Shown one piece after another: positions 28,270 through 36,619 of a stretch of 40,366 nucleotides of DNA. Position numbers and translations under genes: made by a program. Below the pieces are notes generated by a model. That model ran no database searches. It was not told where the DNA came from and saw only the letters and a program-made list of their open reading frames with translations. How positions within the stretch are numbered: the stretch's first letter is position 1; each line of letters opens with the position of its first letter. This DNA comes from Candidatus Eisenbacteria bacterium (GTDB lineage: Bacteria; Eisenbacteria; RBG-16-71-46; SZUA-252), in assembly GCA_005893275.1 (NCBI GenBank), contig VBOW01000039.1:1-40366 (forward strand), given 5' to 3'.

Positions 28270-30385
28270 CGCCTACCTCCTCCACCCGGGCCCTGATTCG
28301 AATCGGCCCGGTCTTGGCTCCGGAACGGAATCCGACCAGGAACGCCGTCCCCTGGTAGACGCGCTCGGCGCCCGATTCAGAGAGCGAGACGGTTTCGACG
28401 GGGGACCACTCCACACGCGCGGCCGGCTCGAACTGGAGCGTCAACGCCACACGGAGGTACTCGGAGTCCTCGAGCCTCATCGAGGTGACCGAGTCCGCTT
28501 CTCCGGTCGAGCCCGGGGAGCACGCCACGGGCGCCTTCCCCTCGAGAGAAAGGCGGCGTCCCGGCGCGGCCCCGGTCAGGATGCTCAGGTTCCATTCGCT
28601 CACGAGCCAGGCGTCGCCCGGGACGCCGGCGAATCGGACCTCGAACTCGGCCTCGTCGCGACCCGGGGCGATCTGTTTCTCGATCGTGCCGCGCGGATCG
28701 CCCATGGACGCGAGAGCGATGAGCGGGTCCGCGTGGGCCATGGGTTCGCCCGCGCCCGCCGGCGCGAACGTGAGCCCCACGGGGCCGAGACCAATCAAAG
28801 CGCGGAGGCTCCCCGACGCGGCGACCTCGGGCGCGGGGAGCAGCCACTCCTGCGAGGCGTACCTCGGGCGCTCGTCGTACTGCAAGAGCCGCTCGAGCCC
28901 GGGCTCCTTGAGCTGGATCGATCCGTGGATCGTCTCGGGTTTGTGAGCAGTCGCGCTCCCCTCTCCTTGCGCGCCCGCGCGCCGCGCGGCTTCTTCGACG
29001 CGGGCGTGATAGGCTTCACGCCTGCGGGCGATCACACACGCGAAGTCGTGCGGGCGCCGGCGCTCGGCAAGCTCCACGATCGCCCCCGAGGCGTTCACCG
29101 CCACCCCCACCGCGACCCGGGGTGACTTGAGCCGGTGCTCCTCCTCGCCGCGCTCGACGATCCATCCGCTCGACGGTCCCTGAAGCTCATCGGCGAGCGC
29201 GTCGGCGCGGAGCATGTGGCCCCGCACCGCTGCCCGCAGGTGCGGCAGGTAGAATCCGCCGAAGACCCCGTGCCAGTAGGAGCAGTTGCACTGCGCGCGA
29301 TGCACCTCGCGCCTCGCCTCTTCGTACTGGGTCCGGCCGAGGCAAGAGCGGCTCGCGTGCTCGATTTTCGCGCTCAGCTCCGTCACGCGCCGGTGCAGGC
29401 GCCGCGATTCCGGATACCGCGCGAAGAACTCGCGCCAGTTCCCGGTCGCGATCCGTCTCGCGAGATCGGCCTTGCCCTGCGCCTCGAGCCAACGCTGCTC
29501 CGATTCGATCCGGACCTGCTCGCCGGCCGGGAGCGCCCAGAGCATCATTTCGGGGTAGCTCGCGGCCGGAAGCGCGATGCTCCGCGCCGGGAGCCCCGCG
29601 TCCCAGACGTCGCCGAGCGGCATCGCCTCGACCGCGCGGCGCTCTTCCAGGGCCCCGAGCCAGGACTCGAGCCAGCCGTCGCGGTAGACCCAGTCGTGCG
29701 TGCGGGGCCAGATGCCGAACTTCTCCCCATCGTCCCCGAAGACGCGGACTCCGGCGGCCGCGCGCGACGTGCCACGCAGAAAATCGAGAAGCTCGGGGAC
29801 GGGCTGAAACGGGATCCGGTAGCGGAGCTCGCGCTCGATCGGGAACACACCGACGCGGCCCATCGTGGACTCGACCCAATACGGCTCGCGGAGGGTGCCC
29901 GAATCCGCCCCGGCGAGAAGAAAGTGATGATCGTCGACCAGCGTGTATTCGATCCCCGCGCGCGAGAGCGCGTCGGGCAGGTCGGGCTCCCAGACCCGCT
30001 CCGCGATCCAGGCTCCGCGCGCGGTCACGCCGAATCGCGCCTTCAAGTAGCCGTTCATCCTCTCGATCTGCCCCTGCTGGTCCCACGGGGGAATCACGGC
30101 GAGGATCGGCTCGTAGTATCCCCCCGAAAGAAGCTCCACCTGGCCGCGGCTGCAGAGCGTCCCGAGCGCGTCAAGAATCGAAGGCTCGTGCTTCTCGAGC
30201 CACTCGAAGAGCGGCCCCGACCAATGCATGGAGAGGCGCACGCCGGGATGGCGCGCGAGCGCGTCGAGAAAGGGCCGGTACGCGCGCTCGACCGCCTCGG
30301 CGAAGACCGAATCGAAATTTCCGACCGGTTGGTGGTTGTGGAGCGCGAAGGCCAGCCGCACCGGCGCCCCGTCGAGCGGCATCAC
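28259..30385 (-). CDS. GH57 4-alpha-glucanotransferase / alpha-amylase-like enzyme
   Basis: 708 residues, close to the Thermococcus 4-alpha-glucanotransferases that disproportionate maltodextrins. The GH57 barrel has FALHNHQPVGNFD at the start, the nucleophile region AWIAERVWEPDL (Glu129), and FGDDGEKFGIWP with the acid/base aspartate (Asp218 or Asp219). A helical region and a C-terminal beta-sandwich domain (the DUF1925/DUF1926 layout) follow, including a QCNCSYWHGVFGG segment. No signal peptide, so cytoplasmic. It starts at GTG 30385 (GTGA overlap with EIIB) or at the next codon, ATG 30382. Its place between EIIB and EIIC of a PTS operon is unusual and suggests that the PTS is tied to alpha-glucan metabolism. 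Confidence 0.9.
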   Translation of the reverse strand: MMPLDGAPVRLAFALHNHQPVGNFDSVFAEAVERAYRPFLDALARHPGVRLSMHWSGPLFEWLEKHEPSILDALGTLCSRGQVELLSGGYYEPILAVIPPWDQQGQIERMNGYLKARFGVTARGAWIAERVWEPDLPDALSRAGIEYTLVDDHHFLLAGADSGTLREPYWVESTMGRVGVFPIERELRYRIPFQPVPELLDFLRGTSRAAAGVRVFGDDGEKFGIWPRTHDWVYRDGWLESWLGALEERRAVEAMPLGDVWDAGLPARSIALPAASYPEMMLWALPAGEQVRIESEQRWLEAQGKADLARRIATGNWREFFARYPESRRLHRRVTELSAKIEHASRSCLGRTQYEEARREVHRAQCNCSYWHGVFGGFYLPHLRAAVRGHMLRADALADELQGPSSGWIVERGEEEHRLKSPRVAVGVAVNASGAIVELAERRRPHDFACVIARRREAYHARVEEAARRAGAQGEGSATAHKPETIHGSIQLKEPGLERLLQYDERPRYASQEWLLPAPEVAASGSLRALIGLGPVGLTFAPAGAGEPMAHADPLIALASMGDPRGTIEKQIAPGRDEAEFEVRFAGVPGDAWLVSEWNLSILTGAAPGRRLSLEGKAPVACSPGSTGEADSVTSMRLEDSEYLRVALTLQFEPAARVEWSPVETVSLSESGAERVYQGTAFLVGFRSGAKTGPIRIRARVEEVGAAP

Positions 30386-30867
30386 GCCCCCCCGCCGAGC
30401 AAAGGCGCGAGCCTTCGCGCGGGGTTGGTCGGAAGATCCTGCGCCGTAAGCCGGACCCCCAGCCGCTCCAGGGCAAGGAGCATTTCGCGCTCCGTGGGAC
30501 TCAGATACACGTAGGGGAGCACTTGGACCTTCCCCTCCGCGTGATGGAGCCCACCCACGTTCACCTCATGGAGCGGGAACCCGCCCTCTTTGAGCCGAAG
30601 CGGCTCCTCGGGTCCGGGAAACAGCAAGAACGCCCGCTCCGCCTCGGTGGTCGCGAGCGTCGAAGGAAGGAGCGCCTCGGAAATCGAGAGTGCCACGGCG
30701 CGCGCGCCCTCCGGCGCGGCGAAAAGGTAGAGGCCCGCGCGACCGGGATCCGCGCGGAGCGAATCAGAGACGATGCCGATCCACGTCGGCCGAAGTGGTC
30801 CGCCCCAGCCGTGGACGACCTGCCCGTGGATGAGCCGGTCGTCAATCCGCGCGAGCAGAAGCGGCAC
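30382..30867 (-). CDS. PTS mannose-family subunit IIB
   Basis: 161 residues, the usual EIIB(Man) size. It takes phosphate from EIIA on His14 in the signature LARIDDRLIHGQVVHGW and passes it to the sugar at the EIIC/EIID channel. Cytoplasmic. The start is GTG 30867, one base after the EIIA stop, with no ribosome binding site visible, so re-initiation after EIIA is likely. The 3' end overlaps the GH57 start. Active-site residues are intact. Confidence 0.93.
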   Translation of the reverse strand: MPLLLARIDDRLIHGQVVHGWGGPLRPTWIGIVSDSLRADPGRAGLYLFAAPEGARAVALSISEALLPSTLATTEAERAFLLFPGPEEPLRLKEGGFPLHEVNVGGLHHAEGKVQVLPYVYLSPTEREMLLALERLGVRLTAQDLPTNPARRLAPLLGGGA

Positions 30868-30868
30868 G

Positions 30869-31273
30869 CTAGAGTACGGTGATGCCGGCTTTCCCCTTGG
30901 CTTCCAGGCGCGGCAGAAGCTCGTCCAAGGGAAGCGTGTCGCGGTAGTGGAAGAACTCGAGAAGCATGGGGAGGTTGACCCCGGTAACCTTTCTCACGAG
31001 CCTTTCACCGTGCTGGGCGCGGCGCGAGGCGATACCGCAGCTACCCGCGGCCAGGTCGGTGAAAAGCACGACCGGGCGGTCTCCCGGAACGTCCCGCACT
31101 CGCTCTTCGATCGCGCGGCTCAGGGCGTCGCTCGAGTAGCCGTCATTGCTCAGGACCTGGACGTCGGACTGGGCGCCGAGAATCCCTTCGACCGTGCGGA
31201 GGAGCTCCGAGCCGAGCGCGGCGTGCGTCACGAGGAGCGCGAAGGGCCGACGCGGCACCTGGGCCGGGTTCAT
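30869..31273 (-). CDS. PTS mannose-family subunit IIA
   Basis: 134 residues. It is the EIIA(Man) fold: the phosphorylated histidine is His17 in LLVTHAALGSELL, followed by a strand with VLFTDLAAGSCG and a C-terminal GVNLPMLLEFF segment, all typical. It takes phosphate from HPr and gives it to EIIB. It starts with ATG 31273, 6 nt after hprK. In Deltaproteobacteria an EIIA of this class often follows hprK and rapZ; here rapZ is not present. Confidence 0.92.
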   Translation of the reverse strand: MNPAQVPRRPFALLVTHAALGSELLRTVEGILGAQSDVQVLSNDGYSSDALSRAIEERVRDVPGDRPVVLFTDLAAGSCGIASRRAQHGERLVRKVTGVNLPMLLEFFHYRDTLPLDELLPRLEAKGKAGITVL

Positions 31274-31279
31274 GTTCGA

Positions 31280-32263
31280 TCACTCGGTGTCATCTCGGAC
31301 CAACGGATTGGAGAGAAGCTTGGCGCGCATGCTCTCGATCAGGCGTTCGTTCAGCGCGCGGGCCGGGTGGTATCCGTACACTTTGACGAGATGGTTGAGC
31401 GAGATCACCTCGGCGATGACCGTGATGTTCTTGCCGGGAAGAATCGGGACGGTCACGAGGGGAATCTCGGTGTCGAGGTACTTGGCATGCATGTCGTCGA
31501 GGCCGAGGCGCTCGTAGTCCGCCTTGCTGTCCCACTCCGTCAGGTGCACTTCGACTTCGACGCGTTTCTGCCCGCGTATCGCGCGGATGCCGAAGATCGC
31601 CTGAACATCGATCACCCCAAGACCGCGGATCTCCATCGTGTGCTTCAGGACCTCGTTGCAGGCTCCGATCAGGATATCGCCGTGCCGGCGCGTGATCCGG
31701 ACCACGTCGTCGGCGACGAGCCGGTGTCCGCGCTCCACCAGATCGAGCGCGGTCTCGCTCTTGCCGATCCCGCTTCTCCCGGTGAACAGGAGCCCGACCC
31801 CGTAGACGTCCACCAGCGAAGCGTGCACGCTAACCGAAGGCGCGAAGACCCAGTCGAGGTAGGCGGTGAGCTGGTGGATGAAGGGCGTGGTGTCCTGCGG
31901 CGTTCGAAGGAGGGGCACCTTGTGCCGGTTCGCGCGCTCGAGCAGACCCTCCGGAAGCTGGAGCCCCTTCGTCACGATGATGCCCGGCATCGCAAACTGA
32001 AAGAGGCGGTCCAGCGCCTCCGCGCGCCCTTTCGGGCTCAGGGTTCCGAGGTAGGCGATCTCGGTCCGGCCCATGATCTGGATCCGTTCGAAGAGGAAAT
32101 TCTCCGAGTAGCCCATGAGGGCCATGCCCGGACGATTGATGTCGCTGATCGTGATCGGAACGCGGGACTCGAGCCCCTGGGTGAGGACCTCGAGCGAGAG
32201 GGTCTCGCGCTGCTGCTCGTAGAGCTGTTCGATCGTGATTTGGGCGGTGCTAATCGAGCTCAA
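31280..32263 (-). CDS. hprK: HPr kinase/phosphorylase
   Basis: 327 residues. It phosphorylates HPr on Ser46 with ATP or pyrophosphate and also removes that phosphate, controlling PTS flux. The N-terminal DRTGG-like domain is followed by the P-loop LLFTGRSGIGKSETAL at about residues 157-172 and the family signature EIRGLGVIDVQAIFG. The start is TTG 32263 with a TAGGA site 5 nt upstream, overlapping hpf by 14 nt. Its target serine is present in the HPr encoded 4.6 kb downstream in the same cluster. Confidence 0.95.
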   Translation of the reverse strand: MSSISTAQITIEQLYEQQRETLSLEVLTQGLESRVPITISDINRPGMALMGYSENFLFERIQIMGRTEIAYLGTLSPKGRAEALDRLFQFAMPGIIVTKGLQLPEGLLERANRHKVPLLRTPQDTTPFIHQLTAYLDWVFAPSVSVHASLVDVYGVGLLFTGRSGIGKSETALDLVERGHRLVADDVVRITRRHGDILIGACNEVLKHTMEIRGLGVIDVQAIFGIRAIRGQKRVEVEVHLTEWDSKADYERLGLDDMHAKYLDTEIPLVTVPILPGKNITVIAEVISLNHLVKVYGYHPARALNERLIESMRAKLLSNPLVRDDTE

Positions 32264-32786
32264 GCAGTCCTACTTGCCCGTCCTCCAGGCGATAGACGAT
32301 CCGAATGCCGCCCCCGTCCGGCTCGGAAAAGGCCAACACGGCCAGGCGGCTCTTGAGAAGCATCCGCACGGCCTGGTCCACGGTCAGGGTCCGCTGCTTG
32401 GGTCGAGACCGGACGATCTCGACCCCGCCCTGCTCCCGGCGTGTCGCTTCCGGAGCGAGCACGGGGATTCCCTGGCGGCGGAGGCTCTCCCCGCGTTTCT
32501 TCCTGTCCTTCAACCGTTCCTTGCGACGCTTCAACGCTCGCTCCTGCTTCTCTAGCACCGCGTCGAGCGCCACGCGAGGATCCGGATCCTGGGCGCGCCC
32601 GGCCAAGTCCACACCGTTTCCGAATATGCGAAGCTCCGCCATGTGGCGGTAGCCCTCCTCGGTCACGGTCAGCTGCGCGCTGATCAGGTGCGAGAAGTAT
32701 CGCTGCAACTTCTCGATTCTCCGCTCCGCGTACTCGCGGTAGTCGGGAGTCACCGTCCAGTGCCGCCCCTTGATCGTGATCTGCAT
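32250..32786 (-). CDS. hpf: Ribosome hibernation promoting factor, long form
   Basis: 178 residues. The N-terminal S30AE domain (MQITIKGRHWTVTPDYREYA, through about residue 95) binds the decoding centre of idle ribosomes. A charged linker (KRRKERLKDRKKRGESLRR) leads to the C-terminal domain with LTVDQAVRMLLKSRLAVLAF, which dimerises 70S ribosomes into 100S particles in long-form HPF. It is the usual neighbour of rpoN, 18 nt downstream of it. Confidence 0.93.
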   Translation of the reverse strand: MQITIKGRHWTVTPDYREYAERRIEKLQRYFSHLISAQLTVTEEGYRHMAELRIFGNGVDLAGRAQDPDPRVALDAVLEKQERALKRRKERLKDRKKRGESLRRQGIPVLAPEATRREQGGVEIVRSRPKQRTLTVDQAVRMLLKSRLAVLAFSEPDGGGIRIVYRLEDGQVGLLELD

Positions 32787-32804
32787 TGGTACCCCCTGGA
32801 TGGG

Positions 32805-34256
32805 TCATGTTCGATTCTCGATCCGCGACGCGTAACGTCGGCGGGCCCGTGCCGGCAATATGCGCAAGGCCTCCCGGTACTTGGCCACCGTCCTCCGCGC
32901 GATCTTGAGACCTTGTTCGTGCAAGAGCTCCGCGATGCGCTGATCGCTGAGCGGCTCGCGCTTGTCCTCTCCTTGGATCAGCTGTGAGATCTTCCCCTTC
33001 GCTACCTTGGCTGAAACATCGTCTCCGTCTTCAGTCTGGAGCCCGCTCGAGAAGAAATATTTCAGCTCGAAAACACCTCGCGGAGTCTGAACGTACTTGT
33101 TCGTCGTGACGCGGCTCACGGTCGATTCGTGCATGCCGATCTGGTTCGCGATCTGCTGCAGCGTGAGCGGCCTCAAGCCTTCCACGCCCCTCTCGAAGAA
33201 CTCCCGCTGCTCCTCCACGATCCGGCGCATCACCTTGATCATCGTCTTTCGCCGCTGCTCGATCGTCTGGATGAGCCACTTGGCCGAGTTGAGCTTTTCG
33301 GTGATGTACCTGCGGGTCGTGTCCTCGACGGAATTCCTGTTCCGCAGCATTTGCTGGTAGGCGTGGCTGATCCTGAGCCGGGGCACGTTCCGATCGTTGA
33401 GCGCGACAACGAAATCCTCGCCGACCCGTTCCACGATCAGGTCCGGAACCACGTAGCGCGTTTCCTCGGCCGCGATCTCCTGGGCCGGCCGGGGATCCAG
33501 AGTGCCGATCGTGTCGCTCGCCGCCTGGACATCCTCGACCGTGCACTTGAGATTCCGCGCGATCTCCGAGAATCGCTTGGCGAGGAGGTTATCGAATTGC
33601 TCCTGAACGATCCGGCCGGCAAGGGTCGTCTCCATTTTCTTCTGGACGATTTGGATCCAGAGGCACTCCTGGAGGTTCCGGGCGCCGATCCCCGCCGGCT
33701 CGAACGTCTGGATCACGGCGAGCACTTCCTCGACGCGCTCGGGACTCACCTGGAAGGTCTCGCCGACCTCCTCGACCGTGGTCTGCAGGTACCCGTTCTC
33801 ATCGATGGAACCGATCAGGAATTCTCCGATCTCCATGGCCGGCGGATCCAGATTGCTCAGGCGCAGCTGCTCCAGGAGATGATCCCCGAGGGTTTTCACG
33901 GTGACCGGGACGCGCTCGTAGAACTCGGCGTCGCCGTCGTTCGTGCGCGGGGCCGACACCGTCTCGAACTGGTCGGGCCACAGCTCCCCCCAGTCGATTT
34001 CCTGTTCCGCCTTCGCCTCGGTCTCCGGCGGCTGCTCGGCCTCCTCCTGCCCGACCTCCTTCTTGACCTCTTCGATCTCCTCGACCTCTTCCACCTCGTC
34101 CACCTCTTCGAGGAGGGGATTGCGCTCCAATTCCATCTTGAGCGCCTGCTGGAGCTCGAGGGTGGGCATCTGGAGCAGCTTGAGCGCGTGCTGCAAACGC
34201 TGCGTCATGATCAGCGTCGGCTTCTGCTGCATGCTCAGGCTGTGTTTCATTTCCAT
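32805..34256 (-). CDS. rpoN: RNA polymerase sigma-54 factor
   Basis: 483 residues. Region I at the N-terminus is glutamine- and leucine-rich (MTQRLQHALKLLQMPTLELQ), as needed for enhancer-dependent activation. A highly acidic region II follows (runs of EVEEVEEIEE). The C-terminal part carries the helix-turn-helix QIANQIGMHESTVSRVT and the RpoN box ARRTVAKYRE at about residues 452-461, which binds the -24 element. Sigma-54 promoters need AAA+ activators; none are encoded in the window. An ATG two codons downstream (34250) is an alternative start. The gene order lptB-rpoN-hpf is widely conserved. Confidence 0.97.
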   Translation of the reverse strand: MEMKHSLSMQQKPTLIMTQRLQHALKLLQMPTLELQQALKMELERNPLLEEVDEVEEVEEIEEVKKEVGQEEAEQPPETEAKAEQEIDWGELWPDQFETVSAPRTNDGDAEFYERVPVTVKTLGDHLLEQLRLSNLDPPAMEIGEFLIGSIDENGYLQTTVEEVGETFQVSPERVEEVLAVIQTFEPAGIGARNLQECLWIQIVQKKMETTLAGRIVQEQFDNLLAKRFSEIARNLKCTVEDVQAASDTIGTLDPRPAQEIAAEETRYVVPDLIVERVGEDFVVALNDRNVPRLRISHAYQQMLRNRNSVEDTTRRYITEKLNSAKWLIQTIEQRRKTMIKVMRRIVEEQREFFERGVEGLRPLTLQQIANQIGMHESTVSRVTTNKYVQTPRGVFELKYFFSSGLQTEDGDDVSAKVAKGKISQLIQGEDKREPLSDQRIAELLHEQGLKIARRTVAKYREALRILPARARRRYASRIENRT

Positions 34257-34268
34257 GGCTTTATGCCC

Positions 34269-34994
34269 TCAATCCAGCCGGAACCGCTCGCCCAGATAGA
34301 TCTGGCGGGCGATCGGATCCTCCGCCAGCTCCTGGCTCGTTCCTTCCAGGAGGATCTTCCCCTCGAACATGATGTACGCCCGGTCGGTCGTGCTCAAAGT
34401 TTCGCGGACGTTGTGGTCGGTGATCAGAATCCCCAGACCCCGCTGCTTCAGCCTCCCGACGATGTCCTGGATTTCGGCGACCGCGATCGGGTCGATTCCG
34501 ACAAAGGGCTCGTCCAGCAACAGGAACTTGGGATGCGTCACGAGCGCCCGCGTGATTTCGACGCGCCGCCGTTCTCCACCCGAAAGGTTGTACCCCCTTC
34601 GATCCGCCAAGTGCGCGATGTTCAGTTCCTCCAAGAGATGCCCGAGCCGCTCCGTCCTCTCCCTCCTACTCATCGGCAGCGTTTCCAAAATGCCCAGGAT
34701 GTTCTCGCGGACGGTCAGTTTTCGAAAGATCGAAGGCTCCTGGGCCAGATAACCGATCCCGGCGCGGGCCCGCTCGTGCATCGGCATCCGCGTGATGTCC
34801 TTGCCGTCGACCAGAATCTGCCCCCCGTCGACCCGCAAGAGCCCCACGATGAGATAGAAGGTCGTTGTCTTCCCCGCGCCGTTCGGGCCCAGGAGACCGA
34901 CCACCTCGCCGCGTTGCACTCCGATCGAAACCCGGTCGACGACTTTCCAGTGGCCGTAGAACCGCTCCAGATTCCGCCCCTCCAGGCCGGTCAT
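34269..34994 (-). CDS. lptB: LPS export ABC transporter ATPase LptB
   Basis: 241 residues. It powers extraction of lipopolysaccharide from the inner membrane with LptF/LptG. All ABC motifs are intact: Walker [11 protein letters not shown]-loop [14 protein letters not shown], signature LSGGERRR, Walker [14 protein letters not shown] and the H-loop ITDHNV. The segment [20 protein letters not shown] is typical of LptB. The start overlaps lptC (ATGA). LptF/LptG and LptA are not in the window. Confidence 0.96.
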   Translation of the reverse strand: MTGLEGRNLERFYGHWKVVDRVSIGVQRGEVVGLLGPNGAGKTTTFYLIVGLLRVDGGQILVDGKDITRMPMHERARAGIGYLAQEPSIFRKLTVRENILGILETLPMSRRERTERLGHLLEELNIAHLADRRGYNLSGGERRRVEITRALVTHPKFLLLDEPFVGIDPIAVAEIQDIVGRLKQRGLGILITDHNVRETLSTTDRAYIMFEGKILLEGTSQELAEDPIARQIYLGERFRLD

Positions 34995-35587
34995 CGCGAG
35001 ATCGGCTCTCCGCCATCCCCCTCGTCGCGAACTTCCGCCCGGACCTCTCGCTTGAGGTGGAAGTGGTCCAGGTTCGGATCGCTCTCAAAGCCGTATCCCG
35101 TGACGACGTCCTGCTTGCGCGTCACGCGGACGAAGGAGTCCGAGACGATCTTCTGGGTGCTGTTGATCCACCGCAGCGAGTCGGTGTCCATCCTAACGCC
35201 GGTTTCGGTGACGATTCGCACCTTCCCCACGGCTTCCAGGTTGTTCGTGCGCTGATCCACGAGGCCTTGGTCGGCGACGAGGGTCGAGTATCGGGTCCCA
35301 TTCGTGTCGAAGAACTCGATCCGAATGGTGCGGGCATCCACGAGATTTCGATCGTTGTACATGGCCGCGTACGATGCCCAGAGGGTCCAGTTCTTCTTGC
35401 CTTCCGAAGTTTCCGTGAGCGTGAAATCGCGCGCCTCCTGATCCGGAAACCGGAGGGCCGCGCCGCTCGGAGTCGGGGCGGTCCGCGACTGACAGCCCGC
35501 GATCGCGGCCACGGCAACCACGGCCAGAGCTTGCGAGGTGCTCCATCGTATCACGCCCCCTCGAAACCCGGCAAACGGGGACCGCAT
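34991..35587 (-). CDS. lptC: LPS export protein LptC (lipoprotein-like N-terminus)
   Basis: 198 residues. LptC receives LPS from the LptB2FG complex and hands it to LptA in the periplasm. The middle and C-terminal part show the LptC beta-jellyroll pattern ([18 protein letters not shown], then [20 protein letters not shown] and the [13 protein letters not shown] end). Instead of a simple membrane anchor, the N-terminus looks like a lipoprotein signal ending at Cys32 (AAIAGC). The gene lies 3 nt after kdsD and overlaps lptB. No separate lptA lies between lptC and lptB and the length shows no LptA fusion. Confidence 0.85.
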   Translation of the reverse strand: MRSPFAGFRGGVIRWSTSQALAVVAVAAIAGCQSRTAPTPSGAALRFPDQEARDFTLTETSEGKKNWTLWASYAAMYNDRNLVDARTIRIEFFDTNGTRYSTLVADQGLVDQRTNNLEAVGKVRIVTETGVRMDTDSLRWINSTQKIVSDSFVRVTRKQDVVTGYGFESDPNLDHFHLKREVRAEVRDEGDGGEPISR

Positions 35588-35590
35588 TCT

Positions 35591-36619
35591 TCACCGGACC
35601 CGGGCGCCCGCCCCGAGGCAGTCGTGCAGGTGAAGGACGCCCTGGGGCTCTCCCCGTCCGTCCACGATCACGAGCGAGGTGATCGCGCCCCCTTCGTTCT
35701 CCTCCATGCGGCGCACCGCCTGCGCGATGAGCGCGTCCTCCCCGATCGTGTGCGGCATCGTCGACATGACTCGGGAGACCGGCTGCTCCAAGCTCGCGGA
35801 TCCCTGGAGCAAGATTCGCTTGAGATCCCCGTCGGTGAGAACGCCCCTCAGAAGACCCTCGTCGTCCACGACCGTCGTCATGCCGAGGCGCTTTTTCAGG
35901 ATTTCCAGCAGGGCCTCGTGGAGCGTCGCTCCGCTCCCCACCCTCGGCAATGCGTCCCCTCGGTGCATCAGGTCCGAGACGCGAAGCAGGGCGGTCTGAC
36001 CGAGCACGCCCCCCGGATGGAGGAAGACGAAATCCTCCCGGGAAAAACCCTTCATGCGCAGGAGCACGATCGCGAGCGCGTCCCCCATGGCGAGCGCGGC
36101 CGTGGTCGTCGTGGTGGGCACAAGGTCCTCGGGGCACGCCTCCCGCAACCTGCCCAAGTCCAAAACGCAGTCCGACCCGCGCGCGAGCGCGGAGTTGGGA
36201 TTGCATGTGATCGTGACGATCGGCACCCCGCGGCGGCGGAACGCGGGCAAGAGTCCGAGAAGCTCCGGGGTCTCTCCGCTCTTCGAGAGGAGGATGGCCG
36301 CGTCCCGGGTCGAGACGATTCCCAAATCCCCGTGGATGGCGTCCACCGGATGGACGAAATTCGCCGGGGTGCCGGTGCTGGTGAGGGTTGCCGCGATTTT
36401 TTTCGCGACGAGGCCGGACTTGCCGACACCCGAGGTGAGGACGTAACCCTGTACCTCGAGCAAGAGCTGAACGGCTCGCTCGAAGTCCTTGCCGACACGA
36501 TCCTTGAGGCCGAGGATCGCTTCCCCTTCGGCTTCGAGAATCTCGCGAGCCCACGCGGAGATGCATGTCGCATTCGCCTGCATGAGCGGCAATAGATCGC
36601 CCGTGCTCTTCGGATTCAC
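35591..36619 (-). CDS. kdsD: Arabinose-5-phosphate isomerase
   Basis: 342 residues. It converts ribulose-5-phosphate to arabinose-5-phosphate, the first step to KDO. The SIS domain (about 30-210) has TSGVGKSGLVAKKIAATL, LLSKSGETPELL and the HPGGVLG motif; two CBS domains follow (about 225-340), usual for KdsD. GTG 36619 overlaps the kdsA stop as GTGA, with a weak ribosome binding site. In many relatives kdsC follows; here lptC follows directly. Confidence 0.95.
   Translation of the reverse strand: MNPKSTGDLLPLMQANATCISAWAREILEAEGEAILGLKDRVGKDFERAVQLLLEVQGYVLTSGVGKSGLVAKKIAATLTSTGTPANFVHPVDAIHGDLGIVSTRDAAILLSKSGETPELLGLLPAFRRRGVPIVTITCNPNSALARGSDCVLDLGRLREACPEDLVPTTTTTAALAMGDALAIVLLRMKGFSREDFVFLHPGGVLGQTALLRVSDLMHRGDALPRVGSGATLHEALLEILKKRLGMTTVVDDEGLLRGVLTDGDLKRILLQGSASLEQPVSRVMSTMPHTIGEDALIAQAVRRMEENEGGAITSLVIVDGRGEPQGVLHLHDCLGAGARVR

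Noticed and set aside
33129-35255. 708-codon forward frame opposite rpoN, lptB and lptC
   Set aside because: It spans three real genes on the other strand and has no motif of its own.
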